Source of the DNA: Ruegeria sp. HKCCD8929
GTDB taxonomy: Bacteria > Pseudomonadota > Alphaproteobacteria > Rhodobacterales > Rhodobacteraceae
Assembly (NCBI RefSeq): GCF_013031405.1
Contig: NZ_WPZY01000021.1
Coordinates: 1-64,000 of the forward strand
Length of the DNA: 64,000 nt
Reading direction: 5' to 3'
Both the position numbers and the translations under genes were made by a program. The stretch's first letter is position 1. Each line of letters opens with the position of its first letter. The notes below the pieces were generated by a model that saw only the letters and a program-made list of their open reading frames with translations, ran no database searches and was not told where the DNA came from. This document shows, piece by piece, positions 49,378 to 58,088 of the stretch.

Positions 49378-50877
49378 ATGCAGGAACTGACCCACTTCAT
49401 CAACGGCGAACAGGTTGCCGGCGCGTCCGGCCGCTTTGCCGATGTCTTCAACCCCGCCACCGGCGAAGTGCAGTCGAAATGCCCGATGGCCAGCGTGGCG
49501 GAAACCACCGCCGCCATCGAAAAGGCCGCCGCCGCGCAGCCCGAATGGGGTGCGACGAACCCGCAGCGCCGCGCCCGGGTGATGATGGCCATGGTCGGCC
49601 TGATGAACCGCGACATGGACAAGCTGGCCGAGGCGCTGAGCCGCGAGCACGGCAAGACCCTGCCCGACGCCAAGGGCGACCTGCAGCGCGGTCTTGAGGT
49701 GATCGAATACTGCATCGGCGCTCCGCAGATGCTGAAGGGCGAATTCACCGACAGCGCCGGCCCCGGCATCGACATGTACTCGATGCGCCAGCCGCTGGGC
49801 GTGGTCGCGTCGATCATGCCATTCAACTTCCCCGCGATGATGCCGCTGTGGCACGTCGGCCCCGCGCTGGCCTGCGGCAATGCCGTGGTGCTGAAACCGT
49901 CCGAGCGTGACCCCTCGGTGCCGCTGATGCTGGCCGAACTGTTTGTCGAGGCCGGGTTGCCCAAGGGCGTGTTCCAGGTCGTCAATGGCGACAAAGAGGC
50001 GGTGGATACCCTGCTCGACAGCGACATCATTCAGGGCGTGTCCTTTGTTGGCTCGACCCCGATCGCGCAGTACATCTATTCCCGTGCCACCGCCAACGGC
50101 AAGCGCGCGCAGTGCTTTGGCGGCGCCAAGAACCACATGATCGTCATGCCGGATGCCGACATGGATCAGGCCGCAGACGCGCTGGTCGGTGCGGGCTTCG
50201 GCGCGGCGGGCGAACGTTGCATGGCCGTATCGGTTGCCGTGCCGGTGGGCGAGGAAACCGCCGACGCGCTGATCGAGAAACTGGTGCCCCGCATCGAAAA
50301 GCTGAAAGTCGGCCCCTACACCGCAGGCGACGACGTCGATATGGGCCCGGTGGTCACCCGCGAAGCGAAAGAGCGGATCATGGGCCTGATCCAGTCCGGC
50401 GTCGATCAGGGCGCGGAACTGGTTGTCGACAACCGCAGCTTCAGCTTGCAGGGCTACGAGGACGGCTTTTTCGTCGGCCCGCACCTTTTTGACCGCGTGA
50501 CCCCGGACATGGACATTTACAAGACCGAGATCTTCGGCCCGGTCCTGTCCACGGTACGCGCGGGCTCCTACGAAGAGGCCATCGGCCTGGCGATGGACCA
50601 CGAATACGGCAACGGCACCGCGATCTATACCCGCGACGGCGACACCGCCCGCGATTTCGCCAGCCGCATCAATATCGGCATGGTGGGCATCAACGTTCCG
50701 ATCCCGGTGCCGCTGGCCTATCACACCTTCGGCGGCTGGAAGAAATCCATGTTCGGCGATCTGAACCAGCACGGGCCGGACTCGTTCAAGTTCTACACCC
50801 GCACCAAGACCGTCACCGCACGCTGGCCCTCGGGCATCAAGGAAGGTGGCGAGTTCAACTTCAAAGCGATGGACTGA
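49378..50877 (+). CDS. mmsA: CoA-acylating methylmalonate-semialdehyde dehydrogenase
   Basis: MmsA converts methylmalonate semialdehyde (and malonate semialdehyde) to propionyl-CoA or acetyl-CoA with NAD and CoA, closing valine and inositol degradation. The 499 residues carry the aldehyde-dehydrogenase NAD segment SIMPFNFPAMMPLWHVGPAL and VLKPSERDPS. The catalytic Cys281 is in GAAGERCMAVS. GAKNHMIVMPDADMDQ, with no general-base Glu in its usual place, is characteristic of the CoA-dependent branch. AGGAG precedes the ATG. A strong hairpin terminator follows (50902-50929). The other valine genes (acd, hibch, mmsB) are at 55.9-59.0 kb. Confidence 0.95.
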   Translation: MQELTHFINGEQVAGASGRFADVFNPATGEVQSKCPMASVAETTAAIEKAAAAQPEWGATNPQRRARVMMAMVGLMNRDMDKLAEALSREHGKTLPDAKGDLQRGLEVIEYCIGAPQMLKGEFTDSAGPGIDMYSMRQPLGVVASIMPFNFPAMMPLWHVGPALACGNAVVLKPSERDPSVPLMLAELFVEAGLPKGVFQVVNGDKEAVDTLLDSDIIQGVSFVGSTPIAQYIYSRATANGKRAQCFGGAKNHMIVMPDADMDQAADALVGAGFGAAGERCMAVSVAVPVGEETADALIEKLVPRIEKLKVGPYTAGDDVDMGPVVTREAKERIMGLIQSGVDQGAELVVDNRSFSLQGYEDGFFVGPHLFDRVTPDMDIYKTEIFGPVLSTVRAGSYEEAIGLAMDHEYGNGTAIYTRDGDTARDFASRINIGMVGINVPIPVPLAYHTFGGWKKSMFGDLNQHGPDSFKFYTRTKTVTARWPSGIKEGGEFNFKAMD

Positions 50878-50901
50878 CCGTCCCGGTCACACATTGCCCC
50901 A

Positions 50902-50929
50902 AGCCTCGGCCACCCGGCCGGGGCTTTTT
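50902..50929 (+). terminator. Intrinsic terminator after mmsA
   Basis: AGCCTCGGCC (50902-50911) pairs with GGCCGGGGCT (50916-50925) around ACCC, leading into TTTTT. Confidence 0.88.
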
Positions 50930-51071
50930 CGTTGGTGAGCAAGGTTTCGCCGACCCGGTCCCTTCGGCCCCGACTCACAAAAAAGTCAAACCCGCCGATC
51001 TGGCAAAATGCGGGTTTTGATCATAGTTTCGCCTGCAAATTCAGGATTTGAGCAGATTTCCGGAGGCTCCT

Positions 51072-51668
51072 TTGACCCAATCCCGCATGACCCGCCGCAG
51101 CGCCCTGCTGGGTGTCGCCACCACGCTGGCCACCCCTGCCCTCGTCCGCGCGCAGGACGCGTTTCCGTCGGATGAGCCGCCGATCGACACCAAGGTGCCG
51201 GTGCGCCGCAATGTCTCGTCCTTCTCGCAGCAGCGCTGGCAGGACCATTTCGATGAGCTGGGTGTGGGCTGTCTGCTGGCCGACATCACCAGCCGGGCGG
51301 TGCATTATTGGGGCGGCGATGACCTGACGTACCGCCTCTACCCCTCGTCGGTGCCGATGAGCGAGGAACTGACCAAACGTGGCTACACCGAGGTCGTGCG
51401 AAAGCGTGAGAACCCGAGCTGGACGCCCACCGCCTCGATGCGCGAGCGCGATCCGTCGCTGCCACAGCGGGTCGAGGGCGGCGCGGTGGACAACCCGCTG
51501 GGCACCCGCGCCATGTATCTGAGCTGGCCTGCTTATCTCGTCCACGGCACCCACGACACCCGCAAGATCGGACGGCAAAGCTCGTCGGGCTGCATCGGGC
51601 TTTATAACCAGCATGTCGAAGAGCTCTATGAGCTGGTGCAAGTCGGCACCCAGGTCCGCCTGCTTTGA
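51072..51668 (+). CDS. Periplasmic L,D-transpeptidase (YkuD type) with a TTG start
   Basis: L,D-transpeptidases form 3-3 peptidoglycan cross-links or attach proteins to the wall. The preferred start is TTG 51072 because GGAGG lies five bases upstream; ATG 51087 is an alternative, and the frame from 51048 lacks a ribosome-binding site. The signal has a twin-arginine-like MTRRSALLGVATTLATPALV ending RAQ. The active site HGTHDTRKIGRQSSSGCIGL, with catalytic Cys near residue 174, is the YkuD motif (Arg of CIRL replaced by Gly). ALPNRLGTRALYL-like GTRAMYLSWPAYLVHG precedes it. The gene is single and ends at a bidirectional terminator. Confidence 0.9.
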   Translation: MTQSRMTRRSALLGVATTLATPALVRAQDAFPSDEPPIDTKVPVRRNVSSFSQQRWQDHFDELGVGCLLADITSRAVHYWGGDDLTYRLYPSSVPMSEELTKRGYTEVVRKRENPSWTPTASMRERDPSLPQRVEGGAVDNPLGTRAMYLSWPAYLVHGTHDTRKIGRQSSSGCIGLYNQHVEELYELVQVGTQVRLL

Positions 51669-51692
51669 CCCTGTAAAGCAGTTCCCAACAAA

Positions 51693-51726
51693 AAACCCCG
51701 GCCAGCATGGACCGGGGTTTCTTTTT
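51693..51726. terminator. Bidirectional terminator between the L,D-transpeptidase and fasciclin genes
   Basis: AAACCCCGG and CCGGGGTTT (ending near 51701 and 51720) pair around an 8-10 base loop. A-rich flanks on the left and CTTTTT on the right let it serve both convergent genes. Confidence 0.85.
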
Positions 51727-51741
51727 ACTCTTGGCCCGGTA

Positions 51742-52236
51742 TCACTCGGGCAGCAGCACCTTGTCGATCACGTGGATCACACCATTCGTGGCCTCGATAT
51801 CGGCCTGTGTAACCTCGGCCCCCTGCACCTTGACCCCGTTGCGCGCGTTCACACTCAGCCGGTCGCCCTGCACGGTCAGCACCTTGGCCCGCTTGCCCGC
51901 GATGTCACCGGACATCACCTTGGCAGGCACCACATGGTAGGTCAGGATCGACACCAATTGATCCTTGTTCTCGGGCATGAGCAGCGTCTCAACCGTGCCC
52001 TCAGGCAAGGCCGCAAAGGCCTCATCCGTCGGCGCAAAAACTGTGAACGGTCCCTTGCCCTTCAACGTTCCGGCCAGACCGGCAGCTTGGACTGCCGCGA
52101 CCAGAGTGCTGAAAGATCCGGCCGAAACCGCGGTGTCGACAATGTCCTTCTGGCTTCCAGCCTGCAGCGGCATCGCCGCCGTTGTTGCAACCGCCGCGGC
52201 TCCCAGTACTCCAAGGAATTTGCGCCGAAACATCAT
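51742..52236 (-). CDS. Exported fasciclin (FAS1) domain protein
   Basis: A 164-residue secreted protein. The signal peptide (MMFRRKFLGVLGAAAVATTA, cleaved after LQA) is followed by one FAS1 domain. DIVDTAVSAGSFSTLVAAVQ is its first conserved box, TVFAPTDEAFAAL the FAS1 H1 box and VLTVQGDRLSV the H2 region. It ends NGVIHVIDKVLLPE. FAS1 proteins mediate adhesion or cell-surface interactions. A TGATCC-type promoter (52265-52294) upstream matches the sigma-E/ChrR singlet-oxygen response known in Rhodobacter sphaeroides, where a fasciclin gene (RSP1409) is a known target. A role in oxidative-stress adaptation is inferred from that parallel. Confidence 0.9.
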   Translation of the reverse strand: MMFRRKFLGVLGAAAVATTAAMPLQAGSQKDIVDTAVSAGSFSTLVAAVQAAGLAGTLKGKGPFTVFAPTDEAFAALPEGTVETLLMPENKDQLVSILTYHVVPAKVMSGDIAGKRAKVLTVQGDRLSVNARNGVKVQGAEVTQADIEATNGVIHVIDKVLLPE

Positions 52237-52264
52237 GGTGATCTCCTCTCCTGCTTATGATGGA

Positions 52265-52294
52265 GAGATACGGCAGCCTGGGGAATGCGGATCA
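52265..52294 (-). promoter_or_regulatory. Candidate sigma-E (RpoE/ChrR) promoter upstream of the fasciclin gene
   Basis: On the minus strand, TGATCC (plus-strand complement 52289-52294) and TATCTC (52265-52270) are separated by exactly 18 bases and lie about 30-60 bases upstream of the fasciclin start. TGATCC is the -35 element of R. sphaeroides sigma-E promoters, and TA begins their -10 element. Confidence 0.6.
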
Positions 52295-52359
52295 CTCAAG
52301 ACGAAAAAAGCAGTAAATATAACAGATTACGCAGAGGCTCACGCATCTTCGAATACCGA

Positions 52360-53394
52360 CTATTCGGACAGTTTCCGCGCCTGAGAGAACGACAGCAGCT
52401 TCTTGCTTTTCTCATCCCACAGGTGCAGCCGGGCACAGGCCAGACTTTCCCTTATGGTCATACGGTTGATCTGTGAAAGCTCGGCATGATCACGTAACAC
52501 TTCGGTCAGCCGATAAAACGGGATGCGGCTGTAAAGATGGTGCACATGGTGAATGCCGATATTGGCGCTGAACCATTGCAGGACGGGCGGCAGGATGTAG
52601 TGCGAACTGCCATGCAGGGCCGCATCGTGCAATTGCCAGTCCTCCTCGGTATCCCACTGGGTGTTTTCGAACTGATGCTGCACATAGAACAGCCACACCC
52701 CGGCAGTCGCAGCGATCAGCGTGGATGGCAGGAAAATCAGCAGGATCGGCATCAAACCTCCAAAATACCAGATCCCGCCCAAAGCGGCGACAATCGCGAA
52801 ATTGGTGGCCATCGCGCTGACCCAATACTGAGCGCCATTCATCAACCCAAGCGGAAGCCGGTTCTGCAGCAGAAAAAGATAGCTGGGCCCGAGGCCGAAC
52901 AGGGTCGCGGGGTGGCGGTACAGCCGGTACATCAGCCGGTTGAACGGTGAAAGCTCCCGATATTCGGAAACTGTCAGCGTGTGAATATCGCCTATGCCGC
53001 GCCGACCGAGATTACCCGACGCGCTGTGATGCATCGAATGGGTGCGGCGCCAAACGTCGTAGGGTGTCAGCGTGAAAACTCCAATCACCCGGCCGACCCA
53101 ATCGGCAACGCCGCGCTGCTTGAAGAACGAGCCATGACCACAGTCATGTTGAATGGCAAACAGGCGCAGCAAAAAGGCCGCATTTAATACCGAGATCGCA
53201 AGGGCGAGCCATGGGCTGAGGGACAACGATATCCAAGCCAGCACCCAAAGCGACAAAAAGGGAACCGCGCTGACGCTCAGTTCAAATGCGCTGCGCCACT
53301 CATCGGGTTCGCGATAATCCGCAAGCGTTTTGACCCAGTCCCGTGCAGAGGTTGCATCGTGACGAATATGCGGAGAAGTCAAAGATTGAGTCAT
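52360..53394 (-). CDS. Membrane fatty acid desaturase
   Basis: A di-iron acyl-lipid or acyl-CoA desaturase of 344 residues starting at the ATG ending at 53394 (MTQSLTSPHI). Three histidine boxes bind the iron: HDCGHGSF (83-90), RTHSMHHSASG (HSMHH, 119-123) and NIGIHHVHHLYSRIP (HHVHH, about 290). Four hydrophobic segments flank them (VPFLSLWVLAWISLSL and LLIFLPSTLIAATAGVWLFY are examples). No Cyt-b5 domain is fused, so it needs an external electron donor. The order of boxes matches the delta-12/omega-3-like DesA group; the positional specificity is not readable. Confidence 0.9.
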   Translation of the reverse strand: MTQSLTSPHIRHDATSARDWVKTLADYREPDEWRSAFELSVSAVPFLSLWVLAWISLSLSPWLALAISVLNAAFLLRLFAIQHDCGHGSFFKQRGVADWVGRVIGVFTLTPYDVWRRTHSMHHSASGNLGRRGIGDIHTLTVSEYRELSPFNRLMYRLYRHPATLFGLGPSYLFLLQNRLPLGLMNGAQYWVSAMATNFAIVAALGGIWYFGGLMPILLIFLPSTLIAATAGVWLFYVQHQFENTQWDTEEDWQLHDAALHGSSHYILPPVLQWFSANIGIHHVHHLYSRIPFYRLTEVLRDHAELSQINRMTIRESLACARLHLWDEKSKKLLSFSQARKLSE

Positions 53395-53586
53395 GCGCCT
53401 GCTTTTTTCGTTAACCCGAGAACCGATAGACCACCATCCCAGCATAGCAAGCTTAATCTGCGGTTGGTTCACGATTGCGGTAGAAAAGTGGTTTTATCGG
53501 GTTGAACCGGTTGGCTCGACAGATTGCCCCGCCGTGCGCTTCGCCGGTCCGGAAACCACTCGCAAATGCCGGGCGTACTTCTGTTC

Positions 53587-54432
53587 TTACTGCTTGCGCA
53601 CCCAGAGGCCTTGTGCCCGGCCTTCGGATAGAAACGGAAGCGCTTTCACTGCGTCCGGGCGGGCCTGTTGCAGGTAGTAACCGGGCCAAAGCAACTCATA
53701 CCCGCCTCCGTGCAGCAGCGCATGCAGCACGTATTGCTCACCCCAACCCGGGCAGTCGTAGTAGAACCGCTTGGGGTACTCATAAGGCAGGAACACGTCA
53801 TGCACGTGGATGACAACACCGGGCTTCAGCGCCGGGATGATCCGGCAGAACAGATGCGCCACATCATTGCTCATCCGCACCACATGGCTGGAGTCGATGA
53901 ACAGCACATCCCCCGCCTCGAGCCCCGCAAACAGCCCGGGATCGACCTCTTCCAGCCGCTTCTGCTCGAAATGATCCACCACATGGGCGATGTCGGCACG
54001 CGGATAGGGGTCGATGGCGGTGATCTTCGTCTCCAGCCCGCCGTCAATGATCGCCTGCCGCGTGATGCGGGTCGAGTTACCACAACCCACCTCGATCACC
54101 CGTTTCGGCTGATAGCGCCGGATCATCAGATAGAGCGCATCGGCATCCGGGCTGTCATAGTAGCCGTTACCCAGGCGGTACCCGGTCTGATTTCGCGCAG
54201 GGTCTTTCAACGCCGCCAGCGCATCCGCATGGGTTTGATAATCTGCGACCAATTGCGAGATATCGAACCCCTCCATGCCCGGCGACAGCGCATAGGCCGG
54301 GCGCTCCAGCCCCCCGGCCTGCTCAAACGCCACCAGCCGCGCCCGCTCGTCGCGCTCCGGCATGCGGTCGATCAGCTTGACCCCGAACCGGTCGAGCAAT
54401 GCGTTGACGCGGGGGAATTTTCTCGGCTTCAC
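53587..54432 (-). CDS. Class I SAM-dependent methyltransferase-like protein
   Basis: A 281-residue protein with a Rossmann-type methyltransferase fold. VIEVGCGNSTRITRQAI (about 113-130) is the SAM-binding motif I, ITAIDPYPR (about 145) supplies the acidic motif II residue, and DVLFIDSSHVV plus VIHVHDVFLPYEYPK are motif IV-V segments. The pattern fits the Methyltransf_24 group of O-methyltransferase-like enzymes, often linked to glycan or cell-envelope modification. No substrate can be read. It ends 192 bases upstream of the desaturase gene on the same strand, and I see nothing special in that gap apart from an AT-rich stretch. Confidence 0.82.
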   Translation of the reverse strand: MKPRKFPRVNALLDRFGVKLIDRMPERDERARLVAFEQAGGLERPAYALSPGMEGFDISQLVADYQTHADALAALKDPARNQTGYRLGNGYYDSPDADALYLMIRRYQPKRVIEVGCGNSTRITRQAIIDGGLETKITAIDPYPRADIAHVVDHFEQKRLEEVDPGLFAGLEAGDVLFIDSSHVVRMSNDVAHLFCRIIPALKPGVVIHVHDVFLPYEYPKRFYYDCPGWGEQYVLHALLHGGGYELLWPGYYLQQARPDAVKALPFLSEGRAQGLWVRKQ

Positions 54433-54572
54433 GGGGCGGCTCCCTCGGGCTGGTGTCGTGGTGCCTCCTTTGCCTTACCGATGCAACAATCGCAAGGCCG
54501 GGTTCCCCGCAACCCTTGGCAAGCCGCGCCAATCCGTATTCACTAAACGGAATTTCGAACGGGAGGCTTACG

Positions 54573-55688
54573 ATGCAGCAGGACTTCACGCTGGGGATCG
54601 AAGAGGAATATCTGCTGGTCGACCGAGACTCGCTGCAATTGGCCGAGGCGCCGGACGCGCTGATGCAGGCCTGTCAGAACGATTTCGAAGGTCAGGTCAG
54701 CCCGGAATTCCTGCAATGCCAGATCGAGGTCGGCACCCGCCCGCACACCACCGTCGCCGGAGCCCGCGAAGACCTCAGACGCCTGCGCTCCTGCGTCTCG
54801 AAACGCGCTGCCGAGCATAACCTTTCGCCAATCGCCGTCTCGTGCCATCCGTTTGCCAACTGGAAGGACCAGCACCACACCCGCAAGGAGCGCTATGACG
54901 CGCTGCAGCACGCCCTGGGCGGCGTGGCACGGCGGATGCTGATCTGCGGGATGCATGTGCATATCGGAGTCGAGGATCAGGCCCTGCGCGCCGATCTGAT
55001 GCCGCAGCTCTGTTATTTCCTACCGCACCTGCTGGCGCTGTCGACCTCATCGCCCTATTGGAGCGGTGAGGACACCGGCCTGTCCTCTTACCGGCTGACC
55101 GTGTTCGACAACCTGCCCCGCACCGGCCTGCCGCCGATCTTTGGCAGTTGGGCGGAATACGAGCGCACCACTGGCATTCTGATCGATCTGGGCGTGATCG
55201 AGGACACCACCAAGATCTGGTGGGACCTGCGCCCCTCGCATCGCTTCCCCACGCTTGAGACGCGGATCATGGATGTACAGCCCCGGCTGGACCACACCCT
55301 GTCGCTGGCCGCGCTGAACCAGGCCTTGGTGCGGATGCTCTGCCGCTTGAAGGAACGCAACCTGCGCTGGCGGCAATACGACCGGTTCCTGATCGGCGAG
55401 AACCGCTGGCGCGCGCAACGTTACGGCGTGGGCGAAGGGCTGATCGATTTCGGCGACCGCTCGATCAAACCGATGACCGAGTTGATGGACGAGTTGATGG
55501 GGATGCTGGCCGAAGATGCCGAGGCGCTCGGCACCCTCACCGACCTCGCCCGCCTGCGCCGCATTGCCGAGACCGGCACCTCGGCCACCCGACAGCGCCG
55601 CGTCCATGCCGAGGCGCTGGCCCGCGGCGACGACCCGGGCCGCGCGGTGGTGCAGCACCTTATCGAGGAATTCCACGCCGATCTCTGA
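54573..55688 (+). CDS. Carboxylate-amine ligase of the YbdK / glutamate-cysteine ligase 2 family
   Basis: I start at the ATG 54573 (MQQDFTLGIEEEYLLVDRDS) with GGGAGGCTTACG upstream; the longer frame is unconserved. The 371-residue protein has GIEEEYLLVD (catalytic Glu residues), EVGTRPHTTVAGAREDL, MLICGMHVHIGVEDQ and SHRFPTLETRIMD, the GCS2 pattern. E. coli YbdK has weak glutamate-cysteine ligase activity, but the true substrates of most members are unknown. It diverges from the methyltransferase gene and is not coupled to acd. Confidence 0.87.
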   Translation: MQQDFTLGIEEEYLLVDRDSLQLAEAPDALMQACQNDFEGQVSPEFLQCQIEVGTRPHTTVAGAREDLRRLRSCVSKRAAEHNLSPIAVSCHPFANWKDQHHTRKERYDALQHALGGVARRMLICGMHVHIGVEDQALRADLMPQLCYFLPHLLALSTSSPYWSGEDTGLSSYRLTVFDNLPRTGLPPIFGSWAEYERTTGILIDLGVIEDTTKIWWDLRPSHRFPTLETRIMDVQPRLDHTLSLAALNQALVRMLCRLKERNLRWRQYDRFLIGENRWRAQRYGVGEGLIDFGDRSIKPMTELMDELMGMLAEDAEALGTLTDLARLRRIAETGTSATRQRRVHAEALARGDDPGRAVVQHLIEEFHADL

Positions 55689-55894
55689 GTGTGGACATGG
55701 GCACCGCCCCTCTTGGCCTGTGGCCAATTCACCCCGGGGCACTTATGGCAAGAGGAAGAGTTGAGCCGCCTCCTGTCTGCGGATGGAAGATCACCAAGGC
55801 TCGGCGGATTTGCCATTTCGCCGGTTGCAAAACTTCTGTAAGAATTCGGAAATAAACAGTCGTTCAATTCGCAACGCCGGGAGGGAGACAGGCC

Positions 55895-57037
55895 ATGGAT
55901 TTCGCGCTGACCGAGGAACAAACGGCCATTTTCGACATGGCACATGCGTTCGGGCAGGAAAACATCGCCCCCTTCGCTCGTCAGTGGGAGGCCGAAGGCA
56001 CCATCCCGAAAGAGCTTTGGCCGCAGGTGGGTGAGCTAGGGTTCGGCGGGCTCTACGTCTCGGAAGAGGCCGGCGGCTCGGGCCTGACCCGGCTCGATGC
56101 TACGCTGGTGTTCGAGGCACTGTCGATGGCCTGCCCCTCAGTCGCAGCCTTTCTGTCGATCCACAACATGTGTGCCAAGATGCTCGACACCTTCGGCAGC
56201 GACGAGTTGAAGGCGCGGGTGATGCCGGGTGTGCTGAGCCTCAATACCGTGCTCAGCTATTGCCTGACCGAACCTGGTTCGGGCTCGGATGCCGCCGCAC
56301 TGAAAACCCGCGCCGAACGCACGAATGAGGGCTATACGCTGAACGGCACCAAGGCCTTCATCTCGGGCGGCGGCTATTCCGATGCCTATGTCTGCATGGT
56401 GCGCACCGGCGAGGACGGGCCCAAGGGGATCTCCACCGTCTATGTCGAAGACGGCACCCCCGGCCTCAGCTTCGGCGCATTGGAGCAGAAGATGGGCTGG
56501 AAAAGCCAGCCAACCGCACAAGTGCAGTTCGACGATTGCAATATCCCGGCGAACAATCTGGTGGGGACCGAGGGCGACGGGTTCAAATACGCCATGGCGG
56601 GGCTGGATGGCGGGCGGCTGAACATCTCGTCCTGCTCGCTGGGCGCGGCGCAGACCGCGCTGAACCTGACCCTGCAATACATGTCCGAGCGCAAGGCCTT
56701 CGGCACATCCATCGACCAGTTCCAAGCGCTGCAATTCCGGCTGGCGGATATGGAGATCGAAATGCAGGCCGCACGCACCTTCCTTCGCCAGGCCGCTTGG
56801 AAGCTCGACCAAGGCGCTCCGGATGCCACCAAGTTCTGCGCCATGGCCAAGAAATTCGTCACCGAAACCGGCTCGAAAGTAGTGGACCAATGTCTGCAAT
56901 TGCATGGCGGTTATGGCTACCTTGCCGATTACGGGATCGAGAAACTGGTCCGCGACCTGCGGGTGCATCAGATCCTGGAAGGCACCAATGAAATCATGCG
57001 GGTGATCGTCTCGCGCCACATGCTGGCCAATCGCTGA
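55895..57037 (+). CDS. Acyl-CoA dehydrogenase, isobutyryl-CoA type
   Basis: An FAD enzyme of 380 residues that oxidises short branched acyl-CoAs; with hibch and mmsB downstream it is most probably isobutyryl-CoA dehydrogenase of valine breakdown. LTEPGSGSDAAALKT and GTKAFISGGGYSD are the FAD and substrate loops. LHGGYGYLADYGIEKLVRDL and QILEGTNEIMRV carry the catalytic base Glu362. A 206-base gap upstream with GGGAGGGAGACAGG before the ATG suggests its own promoter. It is followed by hibch after seven bases. Confidence 0.93.
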   Translation: MDFALTEEQTAIFDMAHAFGQENIAPFARQWEAEGTIPKELWPQVGELGFGGLYVSEEAGGSGLTRLDATLVFEALSMACPSVAAFLSIHNMCAKMLDTFGSDELKARVMPGVLSLNTVLSYCLTEPGSGSDAAALKTRAERTNEGYTLNGTKAFISGGGYSDAYVCMVRTGEDGPKGISTVYVEDGTPGLSFGALEQKMGWKSQPTAQVQFDDCNIPANNLVGTEGDGFKYAMAGLDGGRLNISSCSLGAAQTALNLTLQYMSERKAFGTSIDQFQALQFRLADMEIEMQAARTFLRQAAWKLDQGAPDATKFCAMAKKFVTETGSKVVDQCLQLHGGYGYLADYGIEKLVRDLRVHQILEGTNEIMRVIVSRHMLANR

Positions 57038-57044
57038 GGGATCC

Positions 57045-58085
57045 ATGCCTGACATCGACATCCGCGTCACTGGCCGTGCGGGCCGGATCACCCTGAACCG
57101 GCCCCATGCGCTGAACGCGATGAGCTATGAGATGTGCCTCGCCATCGACACCGCCCTGCGCAACTGGCGTGAGGATGATGCAGTCGATCTGATCATCATG
57201 GATGCCACCGGCGACAAGGCGTTCTGCTCGGGTGGCGATATCGCCGAGCTATATGAGACCGGGACCCGCGGCGATTACGAATATGGCCGCAAGTTCTGGC
57301 GCGACGAATATCGTATGAACGCGATGATCTTCGAATACCCCAAGCCGGTGGTCAGCTTCATGCAGGGCTTCACCATGGGCGGCGGTGTCGGCATCGGCTG
57401 TCACGGCAGCCACCGGGTGGTCGGCGAAAGTTCTCGCATCGCGATGCCCGAGGTGGGCATCGGTCTGGTCCCGGATGTGGGCGGCACGCTGATGCTGGCC
57501 CTGGCTCCGGGTCGCGTGGGTGAATATCTGGGCCTCACCGGGGGCCGCATGGGGCCGGATGACGCGATCTTTGCGGGCTTTGCCGATCACTACATCCCGC
57601 GGGCGACATGGGGCGATCTCATCGAAATGCTCGAAGCCTCGGGCGATGCGACGCATGTCGAAAGCCATGCCGTGGCGGCGCCCCAAGGCCCCCTGCGCGC
57701 GATGCAGCCTGAGATCGACCGCCATTTCGCAGGTGAGGGCTTGGGCGACATCCTGCTCTCGCTGCGTGGTGAGGACACCGAATTCACGCAAGGGGCACTC
57801 AAGTCTCTGGGACGGAACTGCCCGATCTCTATGGCCTGCACCGCCGAGATGCTGCACCGCCTGCGCGGGCCGTCGCTGACCATCCGCAAGGCGCTTGAAT
57901 TGGAATACCGCTTTACCCACCGCGCGATGGAGCATGGCGATTTTCTGGAAGGCATCCGGGCCCAGATCATTGACAAGGACCGCAATCCGCACTGGCAATA
58001 TGCCGACATGAACGTACCCGCTGTGGCCGTTTCCAAAATGCTGCAACCGCTGGGCGCGGACGCGCTGACATTCGAGGAGGAGTGA
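57045..58085 (+). CDS. 3-hydroxyisobutyryl-CoA hydrolase (crotonase family)
   Basis: A 346-residue crotonase-fold enzyme that removes CoA from 3-hydroxyisobutyryl-CoA. NRPHALNAMSYEMC, DKAFCSGGDIAELYE, SFMQGFTMGGGVGIGCHGSH and MPEVGIGLVPDVGGTL match HIBCH, including the active-site Glu (MPEVGIG) and Asp (VPDVGGT). The length exceeds an ordinary enoyl-CoA hydratase (about 260), as expected for HIBCH. It is tightly packed with acd (seven bases) and mmsB (three bases). The three form a valine catabolic operon. Confidence 0.93.
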   Translation: MPDIDIRVTGRAGRITLNRPHALNAMSYEMCLAIDTALRNWREDDAVDLIIMDATGDKAFCSGGDIAELYETGTRGDYEYGRKFWRDEYRMNAMIFEYPKPVVSFMQGFTMGGGVGIGCHGSHRVVGESSRIAMPEVGIGLVPDVGGTLMLALAPGRVGEYLGLTGGRMGPDDAIFAGFADHYIPRATWGDLIEMLEASGDATHVESHAVAAPQGPLRAMQPEIDRHFAGEGLGDILLSLRGEDTEFTQGALKSLGRNCPISMACTAEMLHRLRGPSLTIRKALELEYRFTHRAMEHGDFLEGIRAQIIDKDRNPHWQYADMNVPAVAVSKMLQPLGADALTFEEE

Positions 58086-58088
58086 GAG

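Noticed and set aside
49342..50772. 476-residue minus-strand frame opposite mmsA
   Set aside because: A His/Arg/Gly-rich shadow of mmsA codon periodicity with no ribosome-binding site.
52360..53394. Desaturase as a second sigma-E target, because it follows the fasciclin region
   Set aside because: No TGATCC -35 element is visible upstream of its start at 53394.
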